From: Desertivirga xinjiangensis
Lineage (GTDB): Bacteria > Bacteroidota > Bacteroidia > Sphingobacteriales > Sphingobacteriaceae
DNA length: 64,000 nucleotides
Direction of reading: 5' to 3'
NCBI RefSeq assembly: GCF_024436435.1
Contig: NZ_JAFMZP010000003.1
Location: forward strand, 372,001-436,000
Shown here: piece by piece, positions 36,372-44,872 of the stretch
Numbering within the stretch: the first letter of the stretch is position 1
How the letters are laid out: each line of letters begins with the position of its first letter
Program-made: the position numbers and the translations under genes
The notes under the pieces: generated by a model
Told to the model about the DNA's origin: nothing
The model's input: the letters and a program-made list of their open reading frames with translations, nothing else
Database searches by the model: none

Positions 36372-37598
36372 TTATAATTCATCTTTACTATTGTTAAGGT
36401 GTTTTACACTTAACCGCGATGAGACGGCAGAAGCTATTGTAGATATCAGGACAACTGTTACAAATATCAACACATAATCAACCCAGTTGATCCCGATAGG
36501 ATAGGCGTCGGTTATAAAATCAGCTTCTGCCATTTTTATAAACCCATATTTCTGTTGAAGAACTGAGAAAACATATCCGGCAAACATTCCGGCGATACAG
36601 CCTATCAGCGATATCATCATTCCTTCCACGAAAAATATATTTCTTATTAGCGCAGTGTCTGCCCCGATGCTGCTTAAAATGGCAATATCTTTTTTCTTAT
36701 CGATCACGAGCATTGTCAGGGATCCTATGATATTAAAAACTGCAATGATAAGAACAAAGGTAAGGATGAAAAATATCGCCCATTTTTCAGTATTTAAGAT
36801 CTTGTATAGTAGTTCATTTTGCTGCACCCGGTTTTTTACAAGAAACTCTGAGCCTAGCTTTTGGATAAGTTCCTCCTGAAACTTCGCTGCCGATTCGCCC
36901 TTTTTAAGATACAATTCTATTGCAGAAATATTTTTCTCTTCACCAAGTAGTTCTCTTGCAAAAGTTAAAGGAACAATTAACGATTCGTCAAATTGCTGTT
37001 GTATCTGAAAAACCCCGATAGGATGTATTGTTTTTACGGTGAACTCTTCTGCGGGATTAAGTGAGTTTGACTTCCCCTTATTGGGTGAAAATACCTGAAG
37101 GTCTCTAAAGTTATCGCCAACGTTTATGCTGAGCGCAAACTGCACCATTGAACCAATCACCGCGTAGGGAGTATCCTCTGCCTCAAGTATAAAAGCTCCC
37201 TGTAATAGTGTACTGTCGAGATTCTGGCGTTTTAGAAAATCTTTAGAAACTCCTTTTACCATGGCGATGTATTGGCCGTCGTCATATTTCAGGAGTGCTT
37301 TCTCTTGTAAGACCTCAGTATAATTAGATATCCTGCTGTCTTTTTTAAGGGAAGTGAACACTACCTCCGAGGGATCGAACGTTTTGCCTTTTGACGGTTC
37401 AATTCTGATTTCAGGCGTGAAAGTATTGTACATTGACAATATCACGTTTTCAAACCCATTAAAAACTGAAAGTATGATGATTAGTGCGGCACTGCCCACA
37501 AAAACGCCCAGCATGGAAATGCTAGAAATAAAATTTATGGCATTTAATGATTTCTTAGAAAAGAGGTATCGTCGCGCAATATAATAGGAAGTATTCAA
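36372..37598 (-). CDS. ABC transporter permease of the LolC/LolE (FtsX/MacB) type
   Basis: Inner-membrane permease of the lipoprotein-releasing family, which extracts lipoproteins from the inner membrane. It has four transmembrane helices (about 22-45, 275-300, 325-350 and 370-395) and a periplasmic MacB_PCD-like domain between the first two. The N-terminal YIARRYLFSKKSLNAINFIS string is characteristic of Bacteroidota LolC/E-like permeases. No ATPase gene is next to it; the nearest ABC ATPase (45476) is unlinked. It lies 32 bases downstream of an MBL hydrolase gene on the same strand and could be cotranscribed. 408 aa, complete. Confidence 0.88.
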   Translation of the reverse strand: MNTSYYIARRYLFSKKSLNAINFISSISMLGVFVGSAALIIILSVFNGFENVILSMYNTFTPEIRIEPSKGKTFDPSEVVFTSLKKDSRISNYTEVLQEKALLKYDDGQYIAMVKGVSKDFLKRQNLDSTLLQGAFILEAEDTPYAVIGSMVQFALSINVGDNFRDLQVFSPNKGKSNSLNPAEEFTVKTIHPIGVFQIQQQFDESLIVPLTFARELLGEEKNISAIELYLKKGESAAKFQEELIQKLGSEFLVKNRVQQNELLYKILNTEKWAIFFILTFVLIIAVFNIIGSLTMLVIDKKKDIAILSSIGADTALIRNIFFVEGMMISLIGCIAGMFAGYVFSVLQQKYGFIKMAEADFITDAYPIGINWVDYVLIFVTVVLISTIASAVSSRLSVKHLNNSKDEL

Positions 37599-37630
37599 GA
37601 GCAGCTCATTGAGGTTAATACATCAGTGTG

Positions 37631-38266
37631 TTAAAAAAACGGGTTATGCTGCTTCTCAAAGCCGATGCTTGTCTCTCTTCCATGTCCGGGATAAACAATT
37701 GTAGCGTCGGGCAGGACAAAAAGCTTTTCGCGGATGTTGGACAATAGCTGAGCGTGATTACCTCCTGGAAGGTCAGTTCTACCGATACTCCCGTAAAATA
37801 AAACATCGCCGCCGATTACTATTTTTTCGGTTTTGCTGTAAAAGCAGAGATGTGCAGGTGAGTGTCCAGGTGCAAAAATAATTTCGAGTTCGCTGTTTCC
37901 AAAATTGATACTTCCTGTTTCAGGGAGAAATCTTTCAGGTAAAGGAGAAACTTCGTACTGAAATCCCTGCGCTGGAGCATACGATGGAACGGCTGTAAGA
38001 AGCGGTAGTTCACCCTCATGAAACTGAGGTTTCAAGCCATAGGTGTCAAATACGAATTTGTTGCCTAAAACATGGTCGATATGGCAATGGGTATTCAGTA
38101 AAAGAACAGGGCTAAGTTTTTGTTCAGCTATGTATTTTGTAATCGCATTCTGTTCGGCTCCGGTATACATTCCCGGATCTATAATAACACACTGTCTGCT
38201 TTCATCAAATAAGATGTAAGTGTTTTCCTGATATGGATTGTTAACAAAGGAATGTACATGTATCAT
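37631..38266 (-). CDS. MBL-fold hydrolase, glyoxalase II-like
   Basis: Cytosolic metallo-beta-lactamase-fold hydrolase with the binuclear metal motif THCHIDH near residue 60, further His/Asp ligands (APGHSPAH and VIGGDVLF) and a late PGHG string. Its length of 211 aa from the ATG at 38266 matches the small hydroxyacylglutathione-hydrolase-like proteins common in this phylum; a TTG at 38275 would add three residues. The real substrate may be another thioester or a persulfide because glutathione is not general in Bacteroidota. It is followed by the LolC/E-type permease gene. Confidence 0.9.
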   Translation of the reverse strand: MIHVHSFVNNPYQENTYILFDESRQCVIIDPGMYTGAEQNAITKYIAEQKLSPVLLLNTHCHIDHVLGNKFVFDTYGLKPQFHEGELPLLTAVPSYAPAQGFQYEVSPLPERFLPETGSINFGNSELEIIFAPGHSPAHLCFYSKTEKIVIGGDVLFYGSIGRTDLPGGNHAQLLSNIREKLFVLPDATIVYPGHGRETSIGFEKQHNPFF

Positions 38267-38315
38267 AGCTCTCAAAAATAGTAAAAACCTTTAGGTTAAA
38301 ATGTTCTTTAAAGGT

Positions 38316-38894
38316 CTACTTCCACCGGAATGATTTTACAAAAACATCGATGTCTTTTTTAACGAAGTCGAGGACTGGCTTTATGGAATCAATGCGGGGC
38401 ACTTCGTCAAAGTACAGAGCCCCCCTCAAATAATGCTTCGTACTGTCAGTGAGGAAAAACTGCACTGATGAAGCTGTATTGCCATCGATAGTATAATAGA
38501 TTCCGTATACCTTTTTTTCAGGATAAGCTATCCTTGCTTCATTGATCCCGGTTGCTTTTACAGTATGTTTAAAAGCGAAGGTCCTTGAGTCTTCAATTAG
38601 CTCATTAAAAACTTTTCTTGAGGAGATAGGCTGATAGCTTAGGTGAATTTTCCCGTTGAATTCGGGATAAACGATATTTAGCCAACATGGCTCGGTGCCC
38701 TGGGAATCGTCAGGCAGCACTTTTGCATACCTGGCGTAGTCAAAAATGAATGGGCAGTTACTTTTATATTCCTGGTATGATTTCTCAGGCAGAACTATGT
38801 TAAAATATCCCCGTGGTTTTGGGGAATAGTCGTTTCTGCAGGATATGCAACTTAATAAGCTTGAAAAAATCAGTAAGTAAGTTGCATGTCTCAT
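38316..38894 (-). CDS. gldD: Gliding-motility lipoprotein GldD
   Basis: Lipoprotein needed for gliding motility and type IX secretion in Flavobacterium; its exact job is unknown. The lipobox LLSC gives lipidated Cys16, and the mature N-terminus carries the GldD hallmark PKPRGYFNIVLPEKSY. The 192-aa length is typical. It overlaps aroE by one base (TAATG at 38892-38896), so it is translated with aroE and comA from one operon. Only gldD and the later porX represent this system in the window; the core secretion genes are elsewhere, so the cell may or may not glide. Confidence 0.92.
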   Translation of the reverse strand: MRHATYLLIFSSLLSCISCRNDYSPKPRGYFNIVLPEKSYQEYKSNCPFIFDYARYAKVLPDDSQGTEPCWLNIVYPEFNGKIHLSYQPISSRKVFNELIEDSRTFAFKHTVKATGINEARIAYPEKKVYGIYYTIDGNTASSVQFFLTDSTKHYLRGALYFDEVPRIDSIKPVLDFVKKDIDVFVKSFRWK

Positions 38895-39673
38895 TAGCTA
38901 TTCCATATTTCCCAGGATTTCACTGCTTGCAGGTCAAGCATTTCCTCCCCGTTTTTTATCATTGCACCTTGCTGTTTTCCTCGTTTAAGGAATTCAGTTT
39001 CCTTAGGATTATATACCAGATCGTAGAGTAAATGTTTTTCAGAAAGATATTCATATGGGATGTCTGGGCAGGCACTGATATCGGGGGCTTGTCCCAGAGG
39101 CGTTGTATTTATGATAAGGGTATACTCTTTAATAAGGCTTTCTGAAAGTTCTTCATAAGTAATTTGCTTTCTAGCTTTTTTGCGTGAAACACTTTGGTAA
39201 TCAATACCCAGTTTTTTCAGGACAAAGATCACCGCCCGGGAGGCGCCTCCCGTTCCCAGTACAAGCGCTTTAGTATGGTGTTTTTTCAGCAAGGGTTTAA
39301 GAGATTCCAAAAAGCCGTATGCATCAGTATTGTAACCTTCCAGGCGCACTTTCATAGGTGAAAGCTCACCGGTAAAAAAGGACTCTACTGGTTTGTTTTT
39401 TATGATCTTGATACAATTAACAGCATCTATGTCCTTGGCTTCGGCGCTGATCTTATCTAAATAGTACATCACCCCAATCTTGTGGGGTATGGTTACATTA
39501 AGACCACATAGATCAGGGTTGGAATTAATAAGTCCTTCGATATCGCTTATGTTCTGAATAGGAAATAATTCGTAAGAACAGTCATTCAGCCCCTCTCTTT
39601 CAAATTTCTCGGTAAAGTACTTTTTTGAGAAGGAATGCCCCAGAGGATAGCCAATCAATCCGAATTTCTTCAT
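38894..39673 (-). CDS. aroE: Shikimate dehydrogenase
   Basis: Reduces 3-dehydroshikimate to shikimate with NADPH in aromatic amino-acid synthesis. It shows GYPLGHSFSKKYF at the N-terminus, the NVTIPHK substrate loop with the catalytic Lys, EGYNTDAYGF, and the cofactor loop LGTGGASRAV. The ATG at 39673 begins the standard MKKFGLIGYP; the longer open frame to 39733 would overlap comA and is rejected. The stop overlaps the gldD start as TAATG; comA ends 16 bases upstream. 259 aa, complete. Confidence 0.94.
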   Translation of the reverse strand: MKKFGLIGYPLGHSFSKKYFTEKFEREGLNDCSYELFPIQNISDIEGLINSNPDLCGLNVTIPHKIGVMYYLDKISAEAKDIDAVNCIKIIKNKPVESFFTGELSPMKVRLEGYNTDAYGFLESLKPLLKKHHTKALVLGTGGASRAVIFVLKKLGIDYQSVSRKKARKQITYEELSESLIKEYTLIINTTPLGQAPDISACPDIPYEYLSEKHLLYDLVYNPKETEFLKRGKQQGAMIKNGEEMLDLQAVKSWEIWNS

Positions 39674-39689
39674 ATTAAAAGAATATCCT

Positions 39690-40463
39690 TTAAACGCTAA
39701 GTGTTTTAAGAAAGTGATCAAAAGTATCGCCACGCAGGCCTAAGCGAATCGTTTCCAGAGGGATCACTTCTGCGGGAGCGATATTGCCAAGATTGACATT
39801 TGCACCAATCAGCTTAATAAACCAAACCTGCTGGTCTTTCTGAGGTGCCTCCCAAATGATTGTGCCTTCTGGTATCTGGGTAAGGATTTCATCTACGAGC
39901 CCTTCTCTTACTTCGCCAGATTCACGGTAGATCCCCACATTTCCACCTTCCCTTGATTCGGCAATTAGTTTCCATGAACCAGCTTCGATTTCTGCATGCA
40001 TCATTTTGATCCACTTGTAGGGTGCAAAGATCTTCTGCGCATCCTTAGATCCAACCTCGGAGATAACTGTAACCTGTGAGCTCAGTTTTCTGATAAACTC
40101 ACACTTTTCATCGTGCTCTATGTCGATGGATCCGTCAGATACCTCAGCAAGCTGCATGTCATACTTGTCAAGTACCCTGCGGTAGTCTTCAAACTGATTT
40201 CTGATTACGAAAGCTTCAAACAAGGTCCCGCCAAAATATACAGGTATGCCGGCGTTTCTATAAACTGCTAATTTATCTTTAAGATTAGGGGTAACGAAAG
40301 AAGTAGACCATCCAAGTTTTACAATATCCACATAAGGGCCTGATACTTCAAGAAAGTTCTCAATTTCTCTAATGCTTAAGCCCTTGTCCATAACCATGGT
40401 TAGGCCTTTCTCTCTGGGCTTTGGTGTGCGATCAGGAATTTGATTTAAACTGAAATTAATCAT
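39690..40463 (-). CDS. comA: Phosphosulfolactate synthase, ComA family
   Basis: Joins sulfite to phosphoenolpyruvate to form phosphosulfolactate. The TIM-barrel family signatures are PREKGLTMVMDKGLS, DIVKLGWSTS, PVYFGGTLFEAF and the late GLRGDTFDHF. In methanogens the product feeds coenzyme M and in Bacillus it leads to sulfolactate; Bacteroidota have no coenzyme M, so the product may feed sulfonolipids (capnine/sulfobacin type) or sulfolactate, which is inference. The ATG at 40463 is preferred over 40472. It is the first gene of comA-aroE-gldD. 257 aa. Confidence 0.88.
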   Translation of the reverse strand: MINFSLNQIPDRTPKPREKGLTMVMDKGLSIREIENFLEVSGPYVDIVKLGWSTSFVTPNLKDKLAVYRNAGIPVYFGGTLFEAFVIRNQFEDYRRVLDKYDMQLAEVSDGSIDIEHDEKCEFIRKLSSQVTVISEVGSKDAQKIFAPYKWIKMMHAEIEAGSWKLIAESREGGNVGIYRESGEVREGLVDEILTQIPEGTIIWEAPQKDQQVWFIKLIGANVNLGNIAPAEVIPLETIRLGLRGDTFDHFLKTLSV

Positions 40464-40479
40464 AGCCTGCAAATCTCAC

Positions 40480-40518
40480 AAAAAAAATCCAATACTACCG
40501 TGACAATTGTATTGGATT
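40480..40518 (-). terminator. Terminator after the TPR protein gene
   Basis: A perfect 10-bp stem (40486-40495 and 40509-40518) that on the minus strand is followed by a T8 run. It sits between the TPR gene and comA and insulates them. Confidence 0.85.
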
Positions 40519-40629
40519 GAGTATTTTTTATGTTAAAAAAAACTTTTTATTGAAAGTAAATGGAATTAACGGTCGGGAAGACGTTCTTCGAAATCGTTAA
40601 TTGCAGTTGTAAGCCTCTTTAATGCAGGA

Positions 40630-42036
40630 TTATATCAGATACTTATTTATTATATCAATTATAATTTTATTGTTCTGCAGCTGAGGAAGATACTCAAAAA
40701 GAATATCATGCTTGGTGGGATCTATTTTAAGTGCGATTTCCAGGCAGTTCAATGCTTCGTTATATTGGCCATCTGCAAAGAGATAGGCTACAATACGGTA
40801 GTACAATTCAGCAGCATCGGGATTGTTCTTAATAGCTTCTGCCATGATTTCAATGGCTTGCACGAGCTTGTTTTGCTCGTATAGAATAGATGAATAATCC
40901 AGCCATGCTTCCACATCAATTGGATTTAGTTCGATCACTTTCTCGTAGGCCTTTTCTGATTCTTCGAGTTTGCCAAGTTTGTATTGTGCATCAGCAATAG
41001 CAAACCAATAGTCGGCATTCAGGTCGTCTAATGCCAGGGCCTTATTATAGAAATGAAGCGATTCAAAGTAACGATCTTCGAAATCGAGAGTTACACCAAT
41101 CCCAAACCATGCATCAGCCAGTTTCGAATCCATTTTTACGGCTTTTTTGTAATATGACCGCGCCTCTTCCATTTGTTCAAGTTTTTCATAGCATTCGCCA
41201 ATTGCACAATACGTATCTGCATTAGGCGGTTCATATTCAAAGGTCTGCTTGTAAACTTCAATGGCTTCGGTAAACTTGTCCAGATGAACCAAGGAGTTTC
41301 CCTTGTTGAAATAAGCAGATGAAAAGTTCTCTTTAATGAGAATGGCATAATCATATGCATCTATTGCCATTTCAAAAAATGACATCTTATGGTAGGCATT
41401 ACCTAAGTTGTACCATGCAGCGTAGCTGTATGGTTCATTGTCAATGTATTGTTTGTAAAACTGGATGCTTTCTTCCTGTTTGTCTAAAACATCATAGCAG
41501 AAGGCAAGTTCATATAATGCATCCTGATTTTCCATGTTTTGTTCGAGACATTTCTTCAGGCTTATGACCGCGTTTTCATAATCACCTACGTTCTGATACA
41601 CCATTGCGATATGTAATAATATCTCATCGGTGTTTTCAGCCAGCTGGAGAGCCTTCTGGTAATTTTCAAGAGCTTCGTCATGCCGCTCCAGTATCTGATA
41701 GATATTTCCCCGTATAAGGAATATATCTGCTTCGGAGGGCTCAAATAGTTCAGCTTTATCAAGAGCCTCAAATGCATTTTCGAACTGGTTTGTCGCGATA
41801 TATAACTGAGCCTTTTTAATGTGAAAAACTACGGCAAACGGGTGCTGATTTACGGCATACTCCACCACCTGCAATGCTTTGATAGGGTCGTTTTTTTCAA
41901 TATAATAATCTATAATGTTTTCGAATGCCTGCGCATCAAAAAAATATTGATCCTTATTCCGGATCATTTCCTCGTAACGTTCAACTGAAAATTTAGGATC
42001 TTCACTGAACTCAAATTCAAAGTCATCTTCCATCAA
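40630..42036 (-). CDS. Tetratricopeptide repeat protein
   Basis: A 468-residue protein made of about a dozen TPR units with the usual 34-residue spacing (repeated A-x-x-x-Y/F-x-x-A and P positions). It has no signal peptide or transmembrane helix, so it should be a cytosolic scaffold or chaperone-like adaptor. The partner is unknown. It begins with an acidic stretch (EDDFEFEFSEDPKFSVERYEE, in parts EDDFEFEF and SVERYEE). It is monocistronic, with a large AT-rich upstream region shared with the divergent small protein gene. A short open stretch of another frame just after its stop is described in the findings. Confidence 0.88.
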   Translation of the reverse strand: MMEDDFEFEFSEDPKFSVERYEEMIRNKDQYFFDAQAFENIIDYYIEKNDPIKALQVVEYAVNQHPFAVVFHIKKAQLYIATNQFENAFEALDKAELFEPSEADIFLIRGNIYQILERHDEALENYQKALQLAENTDEILLHIAMVYQNVGDYENAVISLKKCLEQNMENQDALYELAFCYDVLDKQEESIQFYKQYIDNEPYSYAAWYNLGNAYHKMSFFEMAIDAYDYAILIKENFSSAYFNKGNSLVHLDKFTEAIEVYKQTFEYEPPNADTYCAIGECYEKLEQMEEARSYYKKAVKMDSKLADAWFGIGVTLDFEDRYFESLHFYNKALALDDLNADYWFAIADAQYKLGKLEESEKAYEKVIELNPIDVEAWLDYSSILYEQNKLVQAIEIMAEAIKNNPDAAELYYRIVAYLFADGQYNEALNCLEIALKIDPTKHDILFEYLPQLQNNKIIIDIINKYLI

Positions 42037-42304
42037 TACTAAGGTTAAAAAGAACGCCGTCTTTAGGTTAAACTCATAATGAAAAAACTATGCCAGTTTT
42101 ATTAACTATTAAATTACTTTAAAAAAGGATAATCTCATTTAATTATTTATCAACATTTTAGTTGGTTTTTTCATAATGATTTGAACATTAATAAAATAGC
42201 AGATCGGATTGTGAATAAGTCGTGCGTGTGTAGTAAAATGCTGAATAATATAAATATAAGGAAAAGTCTGACATTTGAAAGAATATTCTTGACACCTGGC
42301 TGTT
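42037..42304. other. AT-rich divergent intergenic region
   Basis: This 268-base stretch separates the TPR gene (minus) and a small protein gene (plus). It is very AT-rich, holds no open frame of interest and no strong hairpin that I can see. It must hold the TPR promoter, but I could not place it. Confidence 0.6.
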
Positions 42305-42312
42305 TATATTTG
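42305..42312 (+). promoter_or_regulatory. -7 element upstream of the 113-aa protein gene
   Basis: TATATTTG matches TAnnTTTG exactly and ends 7 bases before the ATG at 42320, so the transcript is predicted to be leaderless or nearly so. No TTTG stands at the -33 position. Confidence 0.5.
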
Positions 42313-42319
42313 CATTTAG

Positions 42320-42661
42320 ATGACACCCGCAGAGATAAACAAAAGATGGCCTGAACTTCAGGAACGGCTGGCCAGGCATTTTGATACAGATATTCCGGAT
42401 ATAAAGGTAATGTTGTTTTTGATCGGCGTCCAGGAATTGGGAAAAGGGCCGAGGAAGTTTTCAAAGCGACAGAAGGAAGAGCTGATGCATATTGCTAACT
42501 GCCGCCTGTTCAGTGAACTAGGCTTTTACGAACTCGAAGGTTTAGACCAGGACGGCTGGCCACATTGGAAGTTGGTGAAACCAATTCCAGCTTATACTTT
42601 GCTTGAGCAGGAAATGTTGATGAAGTCATTACTCATCGACTACTTCGATGATTTTGATTAA
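42320..42661 (+). CDS. Conserved-looking small acidic protein, unknown function
   Basis: A 113-residue soluble, helix-rich protein with no signal peptide, transmembrane helix or cofactor motif. The central segment (GVQELGKGPRKFSKRQKEE, 36-54) and the C-terminal HWKLVKPIPAYTLLEQE look like conserved patches. The C-terminus is acidic (DYFDDFD). I do not recognise a named family. Its start is supported by a -7 promoter element directly upstream. The next gene is 63 bases downstream on the same strand but has its own signal peptide start and may be separately transcribed. Confidence 0.8.
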   Translation: MTPAEINKRWPELQERLARHFDTDIPDIKVMLFLIGVQELGKGPRKFSKRQKEELMHIANCRLFSELGFYELEGLDQDGWPHWKLVKPIPAYTLLEQEMLMKSLLIDYFDDFD

Positions 42662-42724
42662 ACGTTGTCCGGCTGGCTAAACCCTCAACTGATTTTTTGA
42701 TCTATTCAATAAACACACATTTAC

Positions 42725-43453
42725 ATGAGATTTTTAATAGCGGTATTAGTACTTTTCCTTTCGAGTGTTACCAGCTTCGCTGCCAAACCGCAAAATACTT
42801 ATGTGCGCATAAGAACGGCACATGGAGAATGCATTGTTAGATTATACAACGAAACTCCGAAACACAAAGAAAACTTTACCAAGCTGGTGAAGCAGGGTTT
42901 CTATAATCAAACCTTGTTTCACCGGGTAATTAAGGATTTTATGATCCAGGGCGGTGATCCCGGCTCTAAGAACGCAAAGCCTGGACAGCTTTTGGGGAAT
43001 GGCGGTTTGACTTACACCGTTCCTGCAGAATTTGCTCCCGGATTATTTCACAAAAAAGGAGCATTGGCTGCAGCCCGTGACAATAATCCAGAAAAGGCTT
43101 CGAGTTCTACCCAGTTTTATTTGGTACAGGGAAGAGTTTTTACGGAGGAAGAATTGAATCGTATTGAACAATTCTATTTGGGTGGACGGAAGATGCCGAC
43201 TGAACAAAGAGATGTATATAAGACGCTAGGGGGTGCCCCTTCTCTTGATCAGAATTACACTGTTTTTGGGGAGATAGTGCAGGGGGTGGAATTGGTCGAT
43301 GCTATCGCAGCTCTGCCCGGCGATCAGAATGACAGACCTTTAACTGATGTACCGATGCAGGCTACTCTCCTTAAAAAGAAGGAAGTAAAAAAACTTGAAA
43401 AGGCCTTGCTTCAGGAGGCCTTCAGGAAAAATTTAATTATGCGATCAAGATAG
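42725..43453 (+). CDS. Exported peptidyl-prolyl isomerase, cyclophilin type
   Basis: Accelerates proline cis-trans isomerisation during folding in the periplasm. A signal peptide (about 1-20, ending SFA) is followed by the cyclophilin domain: FTKLVKQGFYNQTLFHRVIKDFMIQGGDP (seen in parts as FHRVIKDFMIQGGD), SSTQFYLV and VFGEIVQG. The catalytic Arg (HRV) and Gln (TQFYLV) positions are present. It is the two-part Bacteroidota type with an insertion (about 138-165) inside the domain. It lies 4 bases before the exonuclease III gene on the same strand and is probably cotranscribed. 242 aa. Confidence 0.92.
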   Translation: MRFLIAVLVLFLSSVTSFAAKPQNTYVRIRTAHGECIVRLYNETPKHKENFTKLVKQGFYNQTLFHRVIKDFMIQGGDPGSKNAKPGQLLGNGGLTYTVPAEFAPGLFHKKGALAAARDNNPEKASSSTQFYLVQGRVFTEEELNRIEQFYLGGRKMPTEQRDVYKTLGGAPSLDQNYTVFGEIVQGVELVDAIAALPGDQNDRPLTDVPMQATLLKKKEVKKLEKALLQEAFRKNLIMRSR

Positions 43454-43457
43454 ATTA

Positions 43458-44225
43458 ATGAAGATCATTACATATAATGTTAATGGGATACGCTCTGCCC
43501 TGAGTAAAGACTGGTTAACCTGGCTTCAGGCAGCAGATCCGGATGTGGTATGCCTTCAGGAAATAAAAGCTCACCCTGAGCAGCTTACAGACCTGGGTTT
43601 ACTGGAGCGTTTAGGGTATGAACATTATTGGTATCCGGCACAAAAAAAAGGCTATAGCGGAACAGCGATTCTTACGAAACATACTCCGAAGCATGTGGAG
43701 TACGGTTGCGGCCATTGTGATTACGATTTTGAGGGCCGAATTCTCCGGGCGGACTTTGAGAACGTTTCGGTGATGAGTACTTATTTCCCTTCAGGCTCGA
43801 GCGGTGATCTCAGACAAGTTTTTAAATATCGTTTTCTTGACGATTTTCAGCAATATATCGATAAGCTAGAGAATGAACATCCAAGGCTTGTGATTTCGGG
43901 AGATTTTAATATCTGCCATAAGGCAATTGATATTCATAACCCGAAATCTAATGCCAATTCGTCAGGTTTTCTTCCGCAGGAAAGGGAATGGATGGAGAAC
44001 TTTGTGAATACAGGATTTATTGATTCGTTCCGCTATTTTAATGAAGATCCCCACCATTACACGTGGTGGAGTTTCAGAGCTGGAGCGCGTAAGAAGAACT
44101 TAGGCTGGCGTATCGATTACAACATGGTTAGCAAAGATTTGGAACCTCATTTGGAACGCTCCAAAATTTTATGCGATGCGGTTCATTCTGACCACTGTCC
44201 GGTATTGCTGGAATTGAGTGTTTAG
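43458..44225 (+). CDS. xth: Exodeoxyribonuclease III (AP endonuclease)
   Basis: Repairs abasic sites and 3'-blocked ends in DNA. The exonuclease-endonuclease-phosphatase fold is evident: YNVNGIRSAL, LQEIKAHP with the metal-binding Glu, SGDFNICH with Asp and Asn, and the terminal HSDHCPV carrying the catalytic His. The 255-aa length matches ExoA/XthA. The start at 43458 is 4 bases after the cyclophilin stop. It overlaps the convergent 5-formyl-THF cyclo-ligase gene by 4 bases at the 3' end, so the two transcripts have no terminator between them. Cytosolic. Confidence 0.95.
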   Translation: MKIITYNVNGIRSALSKDWLTWLQAADPDVVCLQEIKAHPEQLTDLGLLERLGYEHYWYPAQKKGYSGTAILTKHTPKHVEYGCGHCDYDFEGRILRADFENVSVMSTYFPSGSSGDLRQVFKYRFLDDFQQYIDKLENEHPRLVISGDFNICHKAIDIHNPKSNANSSGFLPQEREWMENFVNTGFIDSFRYFNEDPHHYTWWSFRAGARKKNLGWRIDYNMVSKDLEPHLERSKILCDAVHSDHCPVLLELSV

Positions 44226-44803
44226 ATGTAATTGTTAAAGCGCCATATCCGGTATGGCGTTATGCAAATATCCAGAGGGATATCATGTTCATCCGTATCC
44301 TCAATTTTCTCTTCAGGCTCAAAAAGTGAAACACCAATTTTTATTGTCTCTGATCTGCACTCTGAAAGGAACCTGTCGTAAAACCCTTTTCCATAACCAA
44401 TGCGGTTACCTTTCTTATCAAATGCAAGAAGCGGCACAATTACGGCATCTATTCGCGATGGTTCCATTTCTTCACCATATTCAGGTTCGGTGATACCCCA
44501 CTCGTTCATGGCCAGTGCGGTATGCTCATTCCATACAATATGAACCAGGGTGTGTGCCTTTATATCGCTTTTGGGCAGAAGGATTTTGATCTCAGGGTGT
44601 TTTTCTCTAAGCCAGTCGACCAGTAAGAGACTATTGAATTCGTGCTTCCCTACTATTGGATAAAAGGCATGAAGATATCGAACACGGCTGAAATCTAGTG
44701 AAGAAAAGTAGTTCAAAACAGCATCAGACAGATGCCCGGCCTCTTGGGTGCTTAGATCGCTTCTTTTCTGGAGATACTGTTTTCTGAGTAGAGATTTGTT
44801 CAC
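44222..44803 (-). CDS. 5-formyltetrahydrofolate cyclo-ligase
   Basis: ATP-dependent conversion of 5-formyl-THF to 5,10-methenyl-THF, recycling the folate pool. The N-terminal basic helix (NKSLLRKQYLQKRSDLS) binds phosphate and the C-terminal motif RIGYGKGFYDRFL is the family hallmark. The 193-aa length is standard. Its 3' end overlaps the exonuclease III gene by 4 bases on the opposite strand. The efp terminator and gene lie upstream on the same strand, so it probably has its own promoter in the gap 44804-44872, though I could not place it. Confidence 0.95.
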   Translation of the reverse strand: MNKSLLRKQYLQKRSDLSTQEAGHLSDAVLNYFSSLDFSRVRYLHAFYPIVGKHEFNSLLLVDWLREKHPEIKILLPKSDIKAHTLVHIVWNEHTALAMNEWGITEPEYGEEMEPSRIDAVIVPLLAFDKKGNRIGYGKGFYDRFLSECRSETIKIGVSLFEPEEKIEDTDEHDIPLDICITPYRIWRFNNYI

Positions 44804-44810
44804 AATGATT

Positions 44811-44841
44811 AAAAAGAAACGGTTGCAATTATTGCAACCGT
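44811..44841 (-). terminator. efp terminator
   Basis: Near-perfect palindrome with stem ACGGTTGCAAT/ATTGCAACCGT (44819-44829 and 44831-44841) that on the minus strand is followed by a T-rich run. It lies just after the efp stop. Confidence 0.85.
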
Positions 44842-44872
44842 CGTTATTAACCTAATTAGTTTTTAGAAGGGC

